From: BM524 sp041554435 | GTDB lineage: Bacteria; Bacteroidota; Bacteroidia; Bacteroidales; F082 | Length of the DNA stretch: 64,000 nt | Assembly (NCBI GenBank): GCA_041554435.1 | Contig: JBFFLX010000002.1 | Coordinates: forward strand, 1-64,000 | Direction of reading: 5' to 3' | Part shown: piece after piece, positions 54,937-63,758 of the stretch | Layout: every line of letters starts with the position of its first letter | Position numbering within the stretch: position 1 is the first letter of the stretch | Made by a program: the position numbers and the translations under genes | The notes under the pieces: generated by a model | Told to the model about the DNA's origin: nothing | Database searches by the model: none | The model's input: the letters and a program-made list of their open reading frames with translations, nothing else

Positions 54937-55533
54937 TTAGCGTTTTCTCATAAGGCAAACCCAAATTCTGGCCGGTTTTTCCATATCACTGCCAAAATAA
55001 CTTGCCCTTATTGCAAGAATTTTAAAGAATGGTTCAATGGCCGTTACCACCTCTGTTGCTGATCTTAATGGAGGTCCCGGCTCCGTTTTTTCACCATCGC
55101 AACTACCGATAAGAGATAACCAAAGTCCATCATCTGTTAAAGTATTAGATATTCTTTCCGCAAGTATTTTCCTGTCGGTTAAATTATCATTACCATGGAA
55201 AACACCTCTGTCGAAAACAAAATCAAAAGTATTGCGAGGCAGTTCTTCATTGAGGAAATCTAAAACCATGAAATCTGGTTTTTCTTCCATTTCCATGGAA
55301 TTTTCCTTAGCCATTTCAATAGCAATTGGTGAAACATCAATGGCTTTTATGTTGAATCCTTTTTGTTTTAACCAAATGGAATCCACACCGGTTCCACAAC
55401 CTATTTCAAGTGCATTACATGGTTTTATGGGCCAATTATCAACCATTTCAACAAGATTAAAATCAGGATTTTCATGCACCCATGGCATAAATCCATTTTC
55501 GTAATGATTAATAAATCTTTCCTGTGATTTCAT
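54937..55533 (-). CDS. class I SAM-dependent methyltransferase
   Basis: 198 residues. The SAM-binding glycine motif ALEIGCGTGVDS lies at about 36-47, followed by an acidic strand end (IKAIDVSP). FDFVFDRGVFHG and the C-terminal WVCLMRKR strand complete the fold. Length and motifs fit the thiopurine/TehB-like small-molecule methyltransferases rather than DNA methyltransferases, since there is no DPPY or NPPF motif. A TATTTTCG box at 55554-55561 may be its -7 element. It leads the operon with the alcohol dehydrogenase and the ATP-cone endonuclease. Confidence 0.88.
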   Translation of the reverse strand: MKSQERFINHYENGFMPWVHENPDFNLVEMVDNWPIKPCNALEIGCGTGVDSIWLKQKGFNIKAIDVSPIAIEMAKENSMEMEEKPDFMVLDFLNEELPRNTFDFVFDRGVFHGNDNLTDRKILAERISNTLTDDGLWLSLIGSCDGEKTEPGPPLRSATEVVTAIEPFFKILAIRASYFGSDMEKPARIWVCLMRKR

Positions 55534-55641
55534 GTTTTTTGGCTTTTATTCTACGAAAATATGAAATAATAGAGCATGCTTCTAATACTTAATAAATATT
55601 AAGATAATATAAATGCTGAGAAGTGTAACAGAAAAATACTG

Positions 55642-56346
55642 CTATTTAAGTCCCTTAACCCTGGGCATACCTGCTACAAAATCTTTCAGATAATAGGGTT
55701 CGAAATATGCAACATCTTCAAAATCCTTTTCTCTGAATTTATGTTCCGACAATTGTCCCATATAGGATGAACTGCAGAGGAAATTATCCATAACATAAGC
55801 ATTGGGATTTTTACTTAATATTTCGGCACATTTGGGAGCGCCGTCACCACCAAAAACTATTTTATGGTCCTTGAATTCTTCACGGAAGGAATTTTCATCA
55901 ATAATTTCGGCTAAAATTTTCCTGTGCATACTTAGGTCAGGAGAATAAAGAGCAGAGTAAACTTCCATTCTGCGCGCATCAATCATTGGGCAAAACAAGG
56001 TATTACTAATGTCATCCGATTTCATTTTGGCAATCATACCTGCTGCCATTGCTTCGAGTGTTGTAATTGCAATTAATGGTTTATCGAGAGAGTAGCATAA
56101 ACCTTTTGCTGTGGAAACACCTATACGTAGTCCGGTATAAGAACCCGGACCTTTACTAACAGCTATTGCATCTAAATCATTGAAAGTATAGGCTTGCTCA
56201 CTTAAAAGTTGCTGTGCAAAAATTGTAAGTCGTTCAGCATGCGAATTTTTGGTATGCGATTCTTTAATAGCATCTGTTTTCCCATCAATTGAAAGCGATA
56301 CTGAACATACCTGTGTCGAGGTTTCTATATTTAAAATAACTGCCAT
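55642..56346 (-). CDS. tsaB: tRNA threonylcarbamoyladenosine synthesis protein TsaB
   Basis: 234 residues of the ASKHA fold: MAVILNIETSTQVCSVSL at the start and KGPGSYTGLRIGVSTAKGL at about 64-82 are diagnostic. TsaB is the non-catalytic partner of TsaD in making the t6A37 modification of tRNAs that read ANN codons. tsaD and tsaE are not in the window. The start overlaps the stop of the adaptor gene by one base, so its translation is coupled to the efflux adaptor. Confidence 0.95.
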   Translation of the reverse strand: MAVILNIETSTQVCSVSLSIDGKTDAIKESHTKNSHAERLTIFAQQLLSEQAYTFNDLDAIAVSKGPGSYTGLRIGVSTAKGLCYSLDKPLIAITTLEAMAAGMIAKMKSDDISNTLFCPMIDARRMEVYSALYSPDLSMHRKILAEIIDENSFREEFKDHKIVFGGDGAPKCAEILSKNPNAYVMDNFLCSSSYMGQLSEHKFREKDFEDVAYFEPYYLKDFVAGMPRVKGLK

Positions 56347-57707
56347 TAATCTTCAACTTTAAACAACTCTTCCTTATCTACTTTTTCAACTTCGTCGTTG
56401 TTTTTCAAAGTTTTTGAAACTGCTCTGTAAGGAGAAACAATAACTTCTTCACCTGCTTCAATTCCGCTAGTTATCTGAATGTAAGTATTATCCTGAATTC
56501 CGGTTTCAACTTTTTTAAGTTTTGCAATACCATCAACATATACAAAAACAAACTCCATCACCTCTTCTTTTTCAGCGGTAGCACTTTCATCTTTGCCTTT
56601 ATTTTCCTCTCTTCTTTCCCTGAAGGTTTTAATACGTCCTGTTGTATCGGCACGGGTTGTAACCGCCTGAATTGGAACAGTAAGAATATTTGGAGCGGTT
56701 TCGGTTTGTATTTCAACTGTTGCCGACATACCGGGTCGGAAAGGAGATTCTATGGCACTTTTCTTATTAATTAAACTTTCATAGGATGACTTAAGCATCA
56801 TAATTTTTACATCGAAGTTGGTTACCTGGTCGGCACTAACGCCTACAGTATTTGCTGATGTAGCAATTTCGGTAACTATACCTTTAAATTCCTTATCGAG
56901 ATAGGCATCAACTTCAATAATTGCAGTATCGTTAAGAGTAACTCTAACAATGTCGTTTTCATTAACTTCAACATTTACTTCAAGCACATCAAGGTTTGCT
57001 ATTCGCATGATTTCGGTTCCTGCCGAGAATTGTGATGCTCCTGTTACCCTTTCACCAACTTCCACACTTAGTTTAGAAACTGTTCCATCATTAGGTGCAT
57101 AAATACTTGTTCTATTCAGATTTTCCTTCGCCTCTTTTACCGAAGCTCGTGCACTGCTAACCTGAAACTGACTTGATTTATAATTTTCATCGGCTGCAGT
57201 TACATCGGCTTTTGCCACTTCATAACTTGAAGTAGCGGCATCGAAATCAGCCTGAGAAATTACATCTTTATTAAAAAGAGTTTTACTTCTTTCATAATCC
57301 AGTTTTGCTCTTGTAAACTGTGAGTTACTTTGTGCAAGCCTTGCTTTAGCATTAGCCTCATTGGCTTGGGCGGTTTTAAGAGCAGCCTCTATTTTTTCGT
57401 AAGTGGAGATATAAATTTCAGGGTCTATCTTTGCTAATTTTTGACCTTTCTCCACATAATCGCCTTCTTTCACAAATAATTCCACAACCTCACCTGAAAT
57501 ATACGGGCTAATTTTAATGTCCTTGGCAGGCTGTATTTTACCATTAGCCGACACAGTTTCCACCAGCGTTCTCAGTTCAGCAGTCTCTGTAGCTACCTTG
57601 GTAGTTTTTGAGTTATTACCTTTTTGTATTGCGAGTGCTATTAGTATTATAAGTACCACGGAAATTGCAATAATTATCCATACTTTTTTTTTGCCGGGCT
57701 TTACCAT
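56346..57707 (-). CDS. HlyD/MacA-type periplasmic adaptor protein
   Basis: 453 residues. One N-terminal membrane anchor (about 9-27), a lipoyl-type domain, a long coiled-coil hairpin with Ala/Lys/Glu (about 95-205), then a beta-barrel domain and a C-terminal domain. A charged insert (REENKGKDESATAEKEE) interrupts the C-terminal part. Adaptors of this kind join an inner-membrane pump to TolC. The pump, typically a MacB ABC permease, is not beside it. The stop overlaps tsaB, and TolC is the next gene upstream (72 bp). Confidence 0.93.
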   Translation of the reverse strand: MVKPGKKKVWIIIAISVVLIILIALAIQKGNNSKTTKVATETAELRTLVETVSANGKIQPAKDIKISPYISGEVVELFVKEGDYVEKGQKLAKIDPEIYISTYEKIEAALKTAQANEANAKARLAQSNSQFTRAKLDYERSKTLFNKDVISQADFDAATSSYEVAKADVTAADENYKSSQFQVSSARASVKEAKENLNRTSIYAPNDGTVSKLSVEVGERVTGASQFSAGTEIMRIANLDVLEVNVEVNENDIVRVTLNDTAIIEVDAYLDKEFKGIVTEIATSANTVGVSADQVTNFDVKIMMLKSSYESLINKKSAIESPFRPGMSATVEIQTETAPNILTVPIQAVTTRADTTGRIKTFRERREENKGKDESATAEKEEVMEFVFVYVDGIAKLKKVETGIQDNTYIQITSGIEAGEEVIVSPYRAVSKTLKNNDEVEKVDKEELFKVED

Positions 57708-57779
57708 ATCAAGATTTTTTATCCTTAATCAATCTGTAAAATTAATAGTAAATAATTTAAGAAGATAATTTTTCTGCAA

Positions 57780-59171
57780 TTATTCTGAAATACTTGCAAT
57801 ATCAGTCAATGTTAACTGTTTTCCAAGATAGAAGTCGAGGATTTTAGTTTTAAAGATATAATCGAATTTGGCAGAGGAGAGATCTGATTCGGCATTTGCT
57901 AACTGTATTTTAGCAACATTATAATCGGTAGCATTAACCATACCTACGTTGAATTTCTCTTCAGTATATTTGAAAGATTCTGTTAAAGCTTCAGCAGATT
58001 TTTTACGTGCCAGATAAGTTTGATATGCTCCCAAAGCATCGGCATAAGCCGATTCTATATTTTTACGTAAAGCGTCCTTTTCAATTTGAAGATCAATTTT
58101 TGTGCTTTCGACAAAAATCTTCGATTTCTTAATATTATTGGAAACCTGATAACCGTTGAAGATTGGTATTGATAAACCAAATACCAATGAGCCATCACGA
58201 TTATCAACAAATTGATCGCTAAATGGTCTTGTATCTCCATAAACGGGAATTTGTCCGGGTTGTGCTAAATTCTCAAGAATTTGATCAGAATACAAAGTTC
58301 CAAAAGAACCTGAAGCGTATAGTCGGGGACTGCGAGCACCTTTTGACATTGCCAAAACTCTTCCAGCGCTCTGAAGTTTTAACTCAGCACTTTTAATTTC
58401 AGGCATTAATGAAACTGATTTATTATAAATCATTTCTGCAGGTAACAGATTGGGAGCTGCGCTTACTTCCAACTTTGGTTTGTCAATATCAAACTCCTTT
58501 GAAGCCTCTAAATCAAGTAATTGCATCAAGTCCAGATAGGCAAGCATAAGTTTATTTTTATTGGATATTAGATTAGCCTCTTCGGTAGCACTTTGTGCTT
58601 CTATATCATATAGATTGCCTTTTGCGAGAGCCCCTGCATCAACCTGTTTCTTTGTCCTGGCAATTTGTTCCTTTGATATGTCAACTTGTCGTTGTGAGTT
58701 ATTCACCAACTCTATGTTAAACAGTATCAATAAATATGCTGATGCAACATTTAATGACATATCATTTTTTAATTTATCGGAATCGTATTTTGTGGCCAAA
58801 TAGTCGAATTGTGCCTTTCTTACGTTATTTAACTGCTGCAAACCATTAAACAATGTTACATCCCCACTTACCGAAAAAAATGTACGTTGAGTTTGCTGGG
58901 TAGCATATAAATTTGTTTGAGGATCGGGAGATCGTCCCCAACCAAAACTCTGTGATGTAGAGGCGTTTACTGATGGCAGTATCCCTAACTTACTTTGTAA
59001 TAAATCGTGGTTTGCCGATTCAACACTTAAATCACTTTGTTTTATATATAGATTGTTTTCGTAGGCATATGCAATACATTCTTCCAATGTCCATTGCTTC
59101 TGTGCTAAAATAGCCACACTAAAAAATAACAGCCCGAAAACTATTAAGAGAAATAAACCTTTTCTATTCAT
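57780..59171 (-). CDS. TolC-family outer-membrane channel protein
   Basis: 463 residues with a signal peptide to about residue 23 (AILAQ). The mature protein starts KQWTLEECIAYAYENN, the usual TolC/OEP opening, and contains two homologous helical halves with LFNGLQQLNN and IPIFNGYQVSNNI turns. It forms the trimeric exit duct for efflux or type I secretion. It is the first gene of the TolC, adaptor, tsaB series, with a perfect -7 box 51 bases upstream. Confidence 0.94.
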   Translation of the reverse strand: MNRKGLFLLIVFGLLFFSVAILAQKQWTLEECIAYAYENNLYIKQSDLSVESANHDLLQSKLGILPSVNASTSQSFGWGRSPDPQTNLYATQQTQRTFFSVSGDVTLFNGLQQLNNVRKAQFDYLATKYDSDKLKNDMSLNVASAYLLILFNIELVNNSQRQVDISKEQIARTKKQVDAGALAKGNLYDIEAQSATEEANLISNKNKLMLAYLDLMQLLDLEASKEFDIDKPKLEVSAAPNLLPAEMIYNKSVSLMPEIKSAELKLQSAGRVLAMSKGARSPRLYASGSFGTLYSDQILENLAQPGQIPVYGDTRPFSDQFVDNRDGSLVFGLSIPIFNGYQVSNNIKKSKIFVESTKIDLQIEKDALRKNIESAYADALGAYQTYLARKKSAEALTESFKYTEEKFNVGMVNATDYNVAKIQLANAESDLSSAKFDYIFKTKILDFYLGKQLTLTDIASISE

Positions 59172-59221
59172 TATATTAGTTTTTTGGTATTAATGAGCTT
59201 ATGTTATCCAAAAACATGCCA

Positions 59222-59229
59222 CAAATATA
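59222..59229 (-). promoter_or_regulatory. -7 box TATATTTG upstream of the TolC gene
   Basis: Exact TAnnTTTG match on the minus strand, 51 bases before the TolC start. No clear -33 TTG at standard spacing. Confidence 0.5.
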
Positions 59230-59460
59230 ACTTATTGAATTTCAATATAATATTTAATTTATGTTAAATCATTAACAAATGTCGCTGTCCATAATATTAC
59301 AGGCGTGTTCGTAATCGGTCAATTGAGGTTTACAAATAAATAATATCTACTAAATAATTTCTTTTATCATATCAACATTAATCCTCAATAATCAACAATA
59401 AAAAGCGGAATAATAACGAATAAAATTATTCATTTAGTGCATTATCATTTAAACAAATAA

Positions 59461-59468
59461 TACTTTTG
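59461..59468 (+). promoter_or_regulatory. -7 box TACTTTTG upstream of the DUF2807 gene
   Basis: Exact TAnnTTTG match with its end 18 bases before the ATG at 59486. The -33 element is not clear. Confidence 0.5.
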
Positions 59469-59485
59469 CAGTATAAGTTTTACCG

Positions 59486-60226
59486 ATGCGATTCATAAAT
59501 TTAGTATTTCTGGTAGTAATTTCTATAACACTGGGATCCTGTAAAAAGGATGTTGGCGATTGTTTTAAAAGCACCGGAGCAATTACTTCTGAATGGCGCG
59601 AATCAGGCCATATAAAACATATTATTCTGCATAATAATATTAATCTCACTTTGATTTCCTCCGACTCAACAGGTATTGAATTAAGTGCCGGCAAGAATTT
59701 GCTAAGCAAAATACATACTGAAATTAATGGAGACACTTTAGAACTTTCAAATACAAATTCCTGTAATTGGGTAAGAGATTTCAGCAAGGAAATAAATGCA
59801 AAAGTTTATGTAAATAATTTTTGCCGACTGGATTACCGTTCAACGGGGGATGTTAATTGCAGCGACACAATTTACAGTGACAGTTTGATTGTTAACGTTT
59901 ATGAAGGATCAGGCGCAATTAATCTTTTATCAGTAACACCATTATTAAAATCAGCTATACACTATGGTACCGCCGATATAAAAATTTCGGGTCATACGCA
60001 TCTTTCACAGGTTTATTCAGCTGGCTGGGGTTTAATTGATAACAGGAATATGATTAGCACTTTCGTTTATGTTAACAGTCTTTCCACAAATGATATATAT
60101 GTTTATGCCAACAGAACTCTTTCAGCATCAATAAATGGGATAGGAAATATTTACTATTCCGGAAATCCGGAAAATATTTCTTTGGATAATGCAGGTTCGG
60201 GTAAATTATTAAAAATTGAAGATTAA
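59486..60226 (+). CDS. DUF2807 (head GIN domain) lipoprotein
   Basis: 246 residues. The lipobox LGSC (Cys19) is followed by KKD. The mature protein is one DUF2807 domain: ILHNNINLTLI near the start, then repeated short strands of a right-handed beta-helix with LDYRSTGDVNC, VYEGSGAINLL and the ending NAGSGKLLKIE. Members are surface or periplasmic lipoproteins of unproven function, sometimes called putative autotransporter-adhesin head domains. It is upstream of a secreted M1 peptidase, but a 97-bp gap and a promoter before the latter suggest separate transcription. Confidence 0.87.
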   Translation: MRFINLVFLVVISITLGSCKKDVGDCFKSTGAITSEWRESGHIKHIILHNNINLTLISSDSTGIELSAGKNLLSKIHTEINGDTLELSNTNSCNWVRDFSKEINAKVYVNNFCRLDYRSTGDVNCSDTIYSDSLIVNVYEGSGAINLLSVTPLLKSAIHYGTADIKISGHTHLSQVYSAGWGLIDNRNMISTFVYVNSLSTNDIYVYANRTLSASINGIGNIYYSGNPENISLDNAGSGKLLKIED

Positions 60227-60273
60227 TTTTTATAAAAGAAAATAATATATCGGTTTTAGTTATTCGCTAATTT

Positions 60274-60303
60274 TTGATTTAGAAATAAATATAACTAACT
60301 TTA
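60274..60303 (+). promoter_or_regulatory. promoter of the M1 peptidase gene
   Basis: TTG (60274-60276), 19-base spacer, TAACTTTA (60296-60303; 7 of 8 against TAnnTTTG). The spacing fits the Bacteroidota -33/-7 promoter, and the start codon is 20 bases further on. Confidence 0.6.
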
Positions 60304-60323
60304 CAGTATCCAAAACACATATT

Positions 60324-62621
60324 ATGAAACGCTTAATTGTAATTATTCTCGTATTTTATTCATTTTCTATAACTTACTCTCAAAGCATAGGCGATAGCCT
60401 GCATTCCGTTCATTATATTATTAATATTGATAATATTGATACTGAAAACAGCACCATAACAGGCAGTAGCAGTGCTTTTATCACACCTTTGCAAACTAGT
60501 GTAAACGGTATTGCCTTACAATTAATTAACTTAACTGTGGATTCGGTTTTTGTTGAAGGAATAAATAGTCAGTTTACTCATAGTGAAGGTGTTATTACAA
60601 TCCCACTAATAAATGAACTCACACAAAACGATACTGCCGAAGTAAGGGTTTACTATCATGGTCAGCCTTTTCACGAAAACTGGGGTGGTTTTCACTTTGC
60701 AGGTGATTATGCTTTCAACTTAGGTGTAGGTTTCCAGTCTATCCCACACAATTTAGGTAAATCGTGGTTCGCTTGTATTGATGATTTTACCGATAGGGCA
60801 ACTTATGATTTATATGCCACTGTAAGTAATGAAAAAACAGCAATTGGCGGAGGTATTCTTATGGGAACCACTGATAATGGGGATGGAACAACCACATGGC
60901 ATTGGCAATTAAATCAGGAAATACCAACATATCTGGAGTCGCTTACAATAGGTAATTACGTATTATTTGAACATGAATATTATGGTATTGAAGACACAAT
61001 TCCTGTAACAATTTATTCCAGGCCACAAGATTCGGCAAATGTTTATGGCTCATTTTATAATCTGGATACAATTATTAAAATATTTGAAAACCACTTTGGT
61101 CCTTATCCCTTCGATAGGATTGGAATTAGCGGAACAGCCATTGGCGCTATGGAGCATGCAACCAATGTTTCATATCCCTATGGTGGATTTACCGGAAACT
61201 CTTTTTATGAGTGGTGGTATACTCATGAGTTAAGCCATATGTGGTTCGGAGATATGGTTACCTGCTCTACCGCAGAAGATATGTGGCTAAACGAAGGCTG
61301 GGCAACTTTTTGTCAGATTTTTTATACAGAAATATTGTATGGAGAACAGGATTTCAAATTAGGTATGCGCGAAAAACACAAGGAGGTACTAAAACAAACA
61401 CATATTGTTGATAATGGCTTTTATGCCTTAAATGATATTCCACAGGAATATACCTATGGAAGCACAGCCTACGACAAAGGTGCGGTGGTAGCCAATGCCT
61501 TAAGAACTTATCTTGGTGATAGCATCTTCTTTGATGCAATTACTGCATTTTTACAAAACTTTGCTTTTGAGTCGGTATCTTCATATCAGATGAGAGATTT
61601 TCTAAGTCAGAATACAGGAATAAATATGGATGGCTTTTTCGAAAACTGGGTTTTTACTCCGGGAACACCTCATTATTCCTTCGACTCAACAAGCATAATG
61701 CAAGTTGGCGGTGATTATCAAGTGGATATTTATCCAAAGCAAAAACATCGTGCTTCTGATTATATTGGAGACGATAATATCGTACAAATAGGGTATTTAA
61801 AGCCTGATTATACTCTTGAATACGATACCATAAATTTCTCAGGAGAAACTGGGCATTCTATAAAAATACTGGATTATGAACCTTTGGAAGTTATTATGGA
61901 TCCTGAAGAAAGAATGATGGATGCAACTAATGACAATTATTATGTTTTTCATGAAACGCAAAACTATATTTTCCCGGACACTTATTTTAAACTTAATATC
62001 GATCAGATAGGAGATTCGGCATTTTTACAGGCTACCCATAATTGGGTTTCGCCAGATAGTTTAAAAACTGAAACACCGGGTCTCAGAATTTCCCCTGGCA
62101 GATATTGGTCAATTAATGGATATATACCGGGAGGATTCCATGCCGAAGGACGGTTTTATTACGATAATTCACAATATTTCGATTCAGAACTTATATTATC
62201 AGAAACCGACTCGGTGGTAATTATGTATAGGGAAAATGCAGGCAACGACTGGCAAAGCATTCCACAATACAGAAATGGAATATGGTCGATAGGCTATATT
62301 TTTGTGGAAAATTTACAAGTGGGTGAATATGCTTTAGCAGTTTACGACCTCAATGTAAGTCAGAAGGAAAATATAGTAAAACAAACTTATAATGTATTTC
62401 CAAATCCAAGCAAAGGGGAATTAAATCTGAATTTTCCTTTGGAGGGAAGTTACAATATAGTTCTTAATGATGAATCAGGAAGACTTGTTGACAGCTTAAA
62501 TTTTCAGGGCAAAAGTTCGAAATGGATTCCCAGGAATAGTAATTTGAATGGCTCATATATTCTATTCATTTATGAATCAGGAAAATTGGTGTCGGTGAAA
62601 AAAGTTGTGTTTGTGAGATAA
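60324..62621 (+). CDS. secreted M1-family zinc aminopeptidase with T9SS sorting domain
   Basis: 765 residues with a signal peptide to about residue 19. Substrate-recognition motif GAMEHATN, and zinc site H301-E-L-S-H305 with E324 (HExxHx18E, in NEGW), so the enzyme should be active. The usual helical C-terminal domain of M1 enzymes is replaced by a beta-rich part. The last about 75 residues (from YNVFPNPSKGELNLNF) are a type A T9SS sorting domain ending VKKVVFVR. It should be exported through the outer membrane and attached to or released from the cell surface to cut N-terminal residues from peptides. The stop is 3 bases before the AlkD-like gene. Confidence 0.95.
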   Translation: MKRLIVIILVFYSFSITYSQSIGDSLHSVHYIINIDNIDTENSTITGSSSAFITPLQTSVNGIALQLINLTVDSVFVEGINSQFTHSEGVITIPLINELTQNDTAEVRVYYHGQPFHENWGGFHFAGDYAFNLGVGFQSIPHNLGKSWFACIDDFTDRATYDLYATVSNEKTAIGGGILMGTTDNGDGTTTWHWQLNQEIPTYLESLTIGNYVLFEHEYYGIEDTIPVTIYSRPQDSANVYGSFYNLDTIIKIFENHFGPYPFDRIGISGTAIGAMEHATNVSYPYGGFTGNSFYEWWYTHELSHMWFGDMVTCSTAEDMWLNEGWATFCQIFYTEILYGEQDFKLGMREKHKEVLKQTHIVDNGFYALNDIPQEYTYGSTAYDKGAVVANALRTYLGDSIFFDAITAFLQNFAFESVSSYQMRDFLSQNTGINMDGFFENWVFTPGTPHYSFDSTSIMQVGGDYQVDIYPKQKHRASDYIGDDNIVQIGYLKPDYTLEYDTINFSGETGHSIKILDYEPLEVIMDPEERMMDATNDNYYVFHETQNYIFPDTYFKLNIDQIGDSAFLQATHNWVSPDSLKTETPGLRISPGRYWSINGYIPGGFHAEGRFYYDNSQYFDSELILSETDSVVIMYRENAGNDWQSIPQYRNGIWSIGYIFVENLQVGEYALAVYDLNVSQKENIVKQTYNVFPNPSKGELNLNFPLEGSYNIVLNDESGRLVDSLNFQGKSSKWIPRNSNLNGSYILFIYESGKLVSVKKVVFVR

Positions 62622-62624
62622 ATT

Positions 62625-63317
62625 ATGAAATTCGTTCCAGAATATATTATCCCTCTAAAAGAGGCATTTGAAAAAAATGCAAATACTGTTGAGGCTGTTT
62701 CCATGAAAAAGTATATGAAGAATAAATTTGAATTCTTCGGAATTAAATCGCCTCTCCGTAAGGAAATTTATAAAGATTTTAAAAGTAAAAACGGCTTATT
62801 GCCAGATGAGAATTTTGATGAAATTATAAAGTGGTGCTGGAAACAGGATGAGCGTGAATATCAGTACTTTGCAATGGAATTCCTGAGCAAAAGAATGAAG
62901 AAATCCACCATTGAAATTATTGATTTATATGAGTTTATGATAGTTGAAAAATCATGGTGGGACACTGTGGATTTAATTGCAGCCGTATTAGTTGGTGATT
63001 ATTTTAAAAAATACCCTGAACAAATTAAACCCATTACCCAAAAATGGATGAATTCAGGAAATATCTGGTTGCAACGTTCTTGTTTGCTTTTTCAGTTGAA
63101 ATACAAAACCAATACAGATGTTGATTTAATGGAATCATTTATTGTAAGACTTTTGGGCTCCAAAGAATTTTTCATTAATAAGGCAATAGGATGGGTTTTA
63201 AGAGAATATTCAAAAACCAAGCCCCAAGTAGTAGTTAATTTTGTTGAAAGGCACTCCCTTTCGGGCTTAAGCAGTAGAGAGGCATTGAAGTGGATGCAGA
63301 ACAAGGGGCTGGTTTAA
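62625..63317 (+). CDS. AlkD-like DNA glycosylase (DNA alkylation repair)
   Basis: 230 residues, all-helical HEAT-like repeats. W112 and D116 in SWWDTVD correspond to the Trp and Asp of AlkD that act on alkylated bases, and WLQRSCLLFQLKY is a further family block. The protein removes 3- and 7-alkylpurines from DNA in the cytosol. Its start lies 3 bases after the stop of the secreted M1 peptidase, so the two are co-transcribed although functionally unrelated. It ends 5 bases from the convergent zinc-ribbon gene. Confidence 0.92.
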   Translation: MKFVPEYIIPLKEAFEKNANTVEAVSMKKYMKNKFEFFGIKSPLRKEIYKDFKSKNGLLPDENFDEIIKWCWKQDEREYQYFAMEFLSKRMKKSTIEIIDLYEFMIVEKSWWDTVDLIAAVLVGDYFKKYPEQIKPITQKWMNSGNIWLQRSCLLFQLKYKTNTDVDLMESFIVRLLGSKEFFINKAIGWVLREYSKTKPQVVVNFVERHSLSGLSSREALKWMQNKGLV

Positions 63318-63322
63318 AAAAA

Positions 63323-63634
63323 CTATTCGTATAACAAAACTCGGTTTGGTTCAAGTTTAATTTCTTTTCCCATTTCTTTACAAAAATCACAACAATCTTT
63401 TTCCTGAGTGTATTCTATATTACATTCAGGGCACACATATCGTGTGGTATAATGCTTTATATTAATATTTTTCTCCGTTTTTAAAATAGTTATAAGTCCT
63501 ATAACCGGCGACATTAATAAACTGGTAATGAATGCCCCTGAGAGACTTATTCTTCTGCCTATGGCAAGCAATGTTACCAGAACAGAAGCAATTATATACG
63601 TTATTAATAATGGAGCAATCATAAAATATGTCAA
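63323..63634 (-). CDS. small membrane protein with C-terminal zinc ribbon
   Basis: 103 residues. Two membrane segments (about 5-25 and 32-50) are followed by a cytosolic zinc ribbon with C-P-E-C near 69-72 and CCDFC near 81-85. The start may be the second Met (63622). Such small proteins are common in Bacteroidota and have no known role. It converges on the AlkD-like gene with a 5-bp gap. Confidence 0.75.
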   Translation of the reverse strand: MTYFMIAPLLITYIIASVLVTLLAIGRRISLSGAFITSLLMSPVIGLITILKTEKNINIKHYTTRYVCPECNIEYTQEKDCCDFCKEMGKEIKLEPNRVLLYE

Positions 63635-63758
63635 GGCAATTCTTGTACCACAGTTTATAATTAACTGTTAATCATTATTATTTGAAAAAAGGGAATTTCT
63701 TTTAGGATTTTTAATATCCGAAAACGAATGATAAAAGGGAAATGATAATCTAAATCAA

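Larger units (their letters stand above)
59172..59485. other. 314-bp divergent promoter region
   Basis: Lies between the TolC gene (minus) and the DUF2807 gene (plus). It contains one exact TAnnTTTG box for each direction (59222-59229 minus, 59461-59468 plus). No gene was seen. Confidence 0.6.

Noticed and set aside
52927..55533. restriction-modification system
   Set aside because: The methyltransferase lacks the catalytic motifs of DNA methyltransferases and resembles small-molecule enzymes, so it is not a proven partner of the nuclease.
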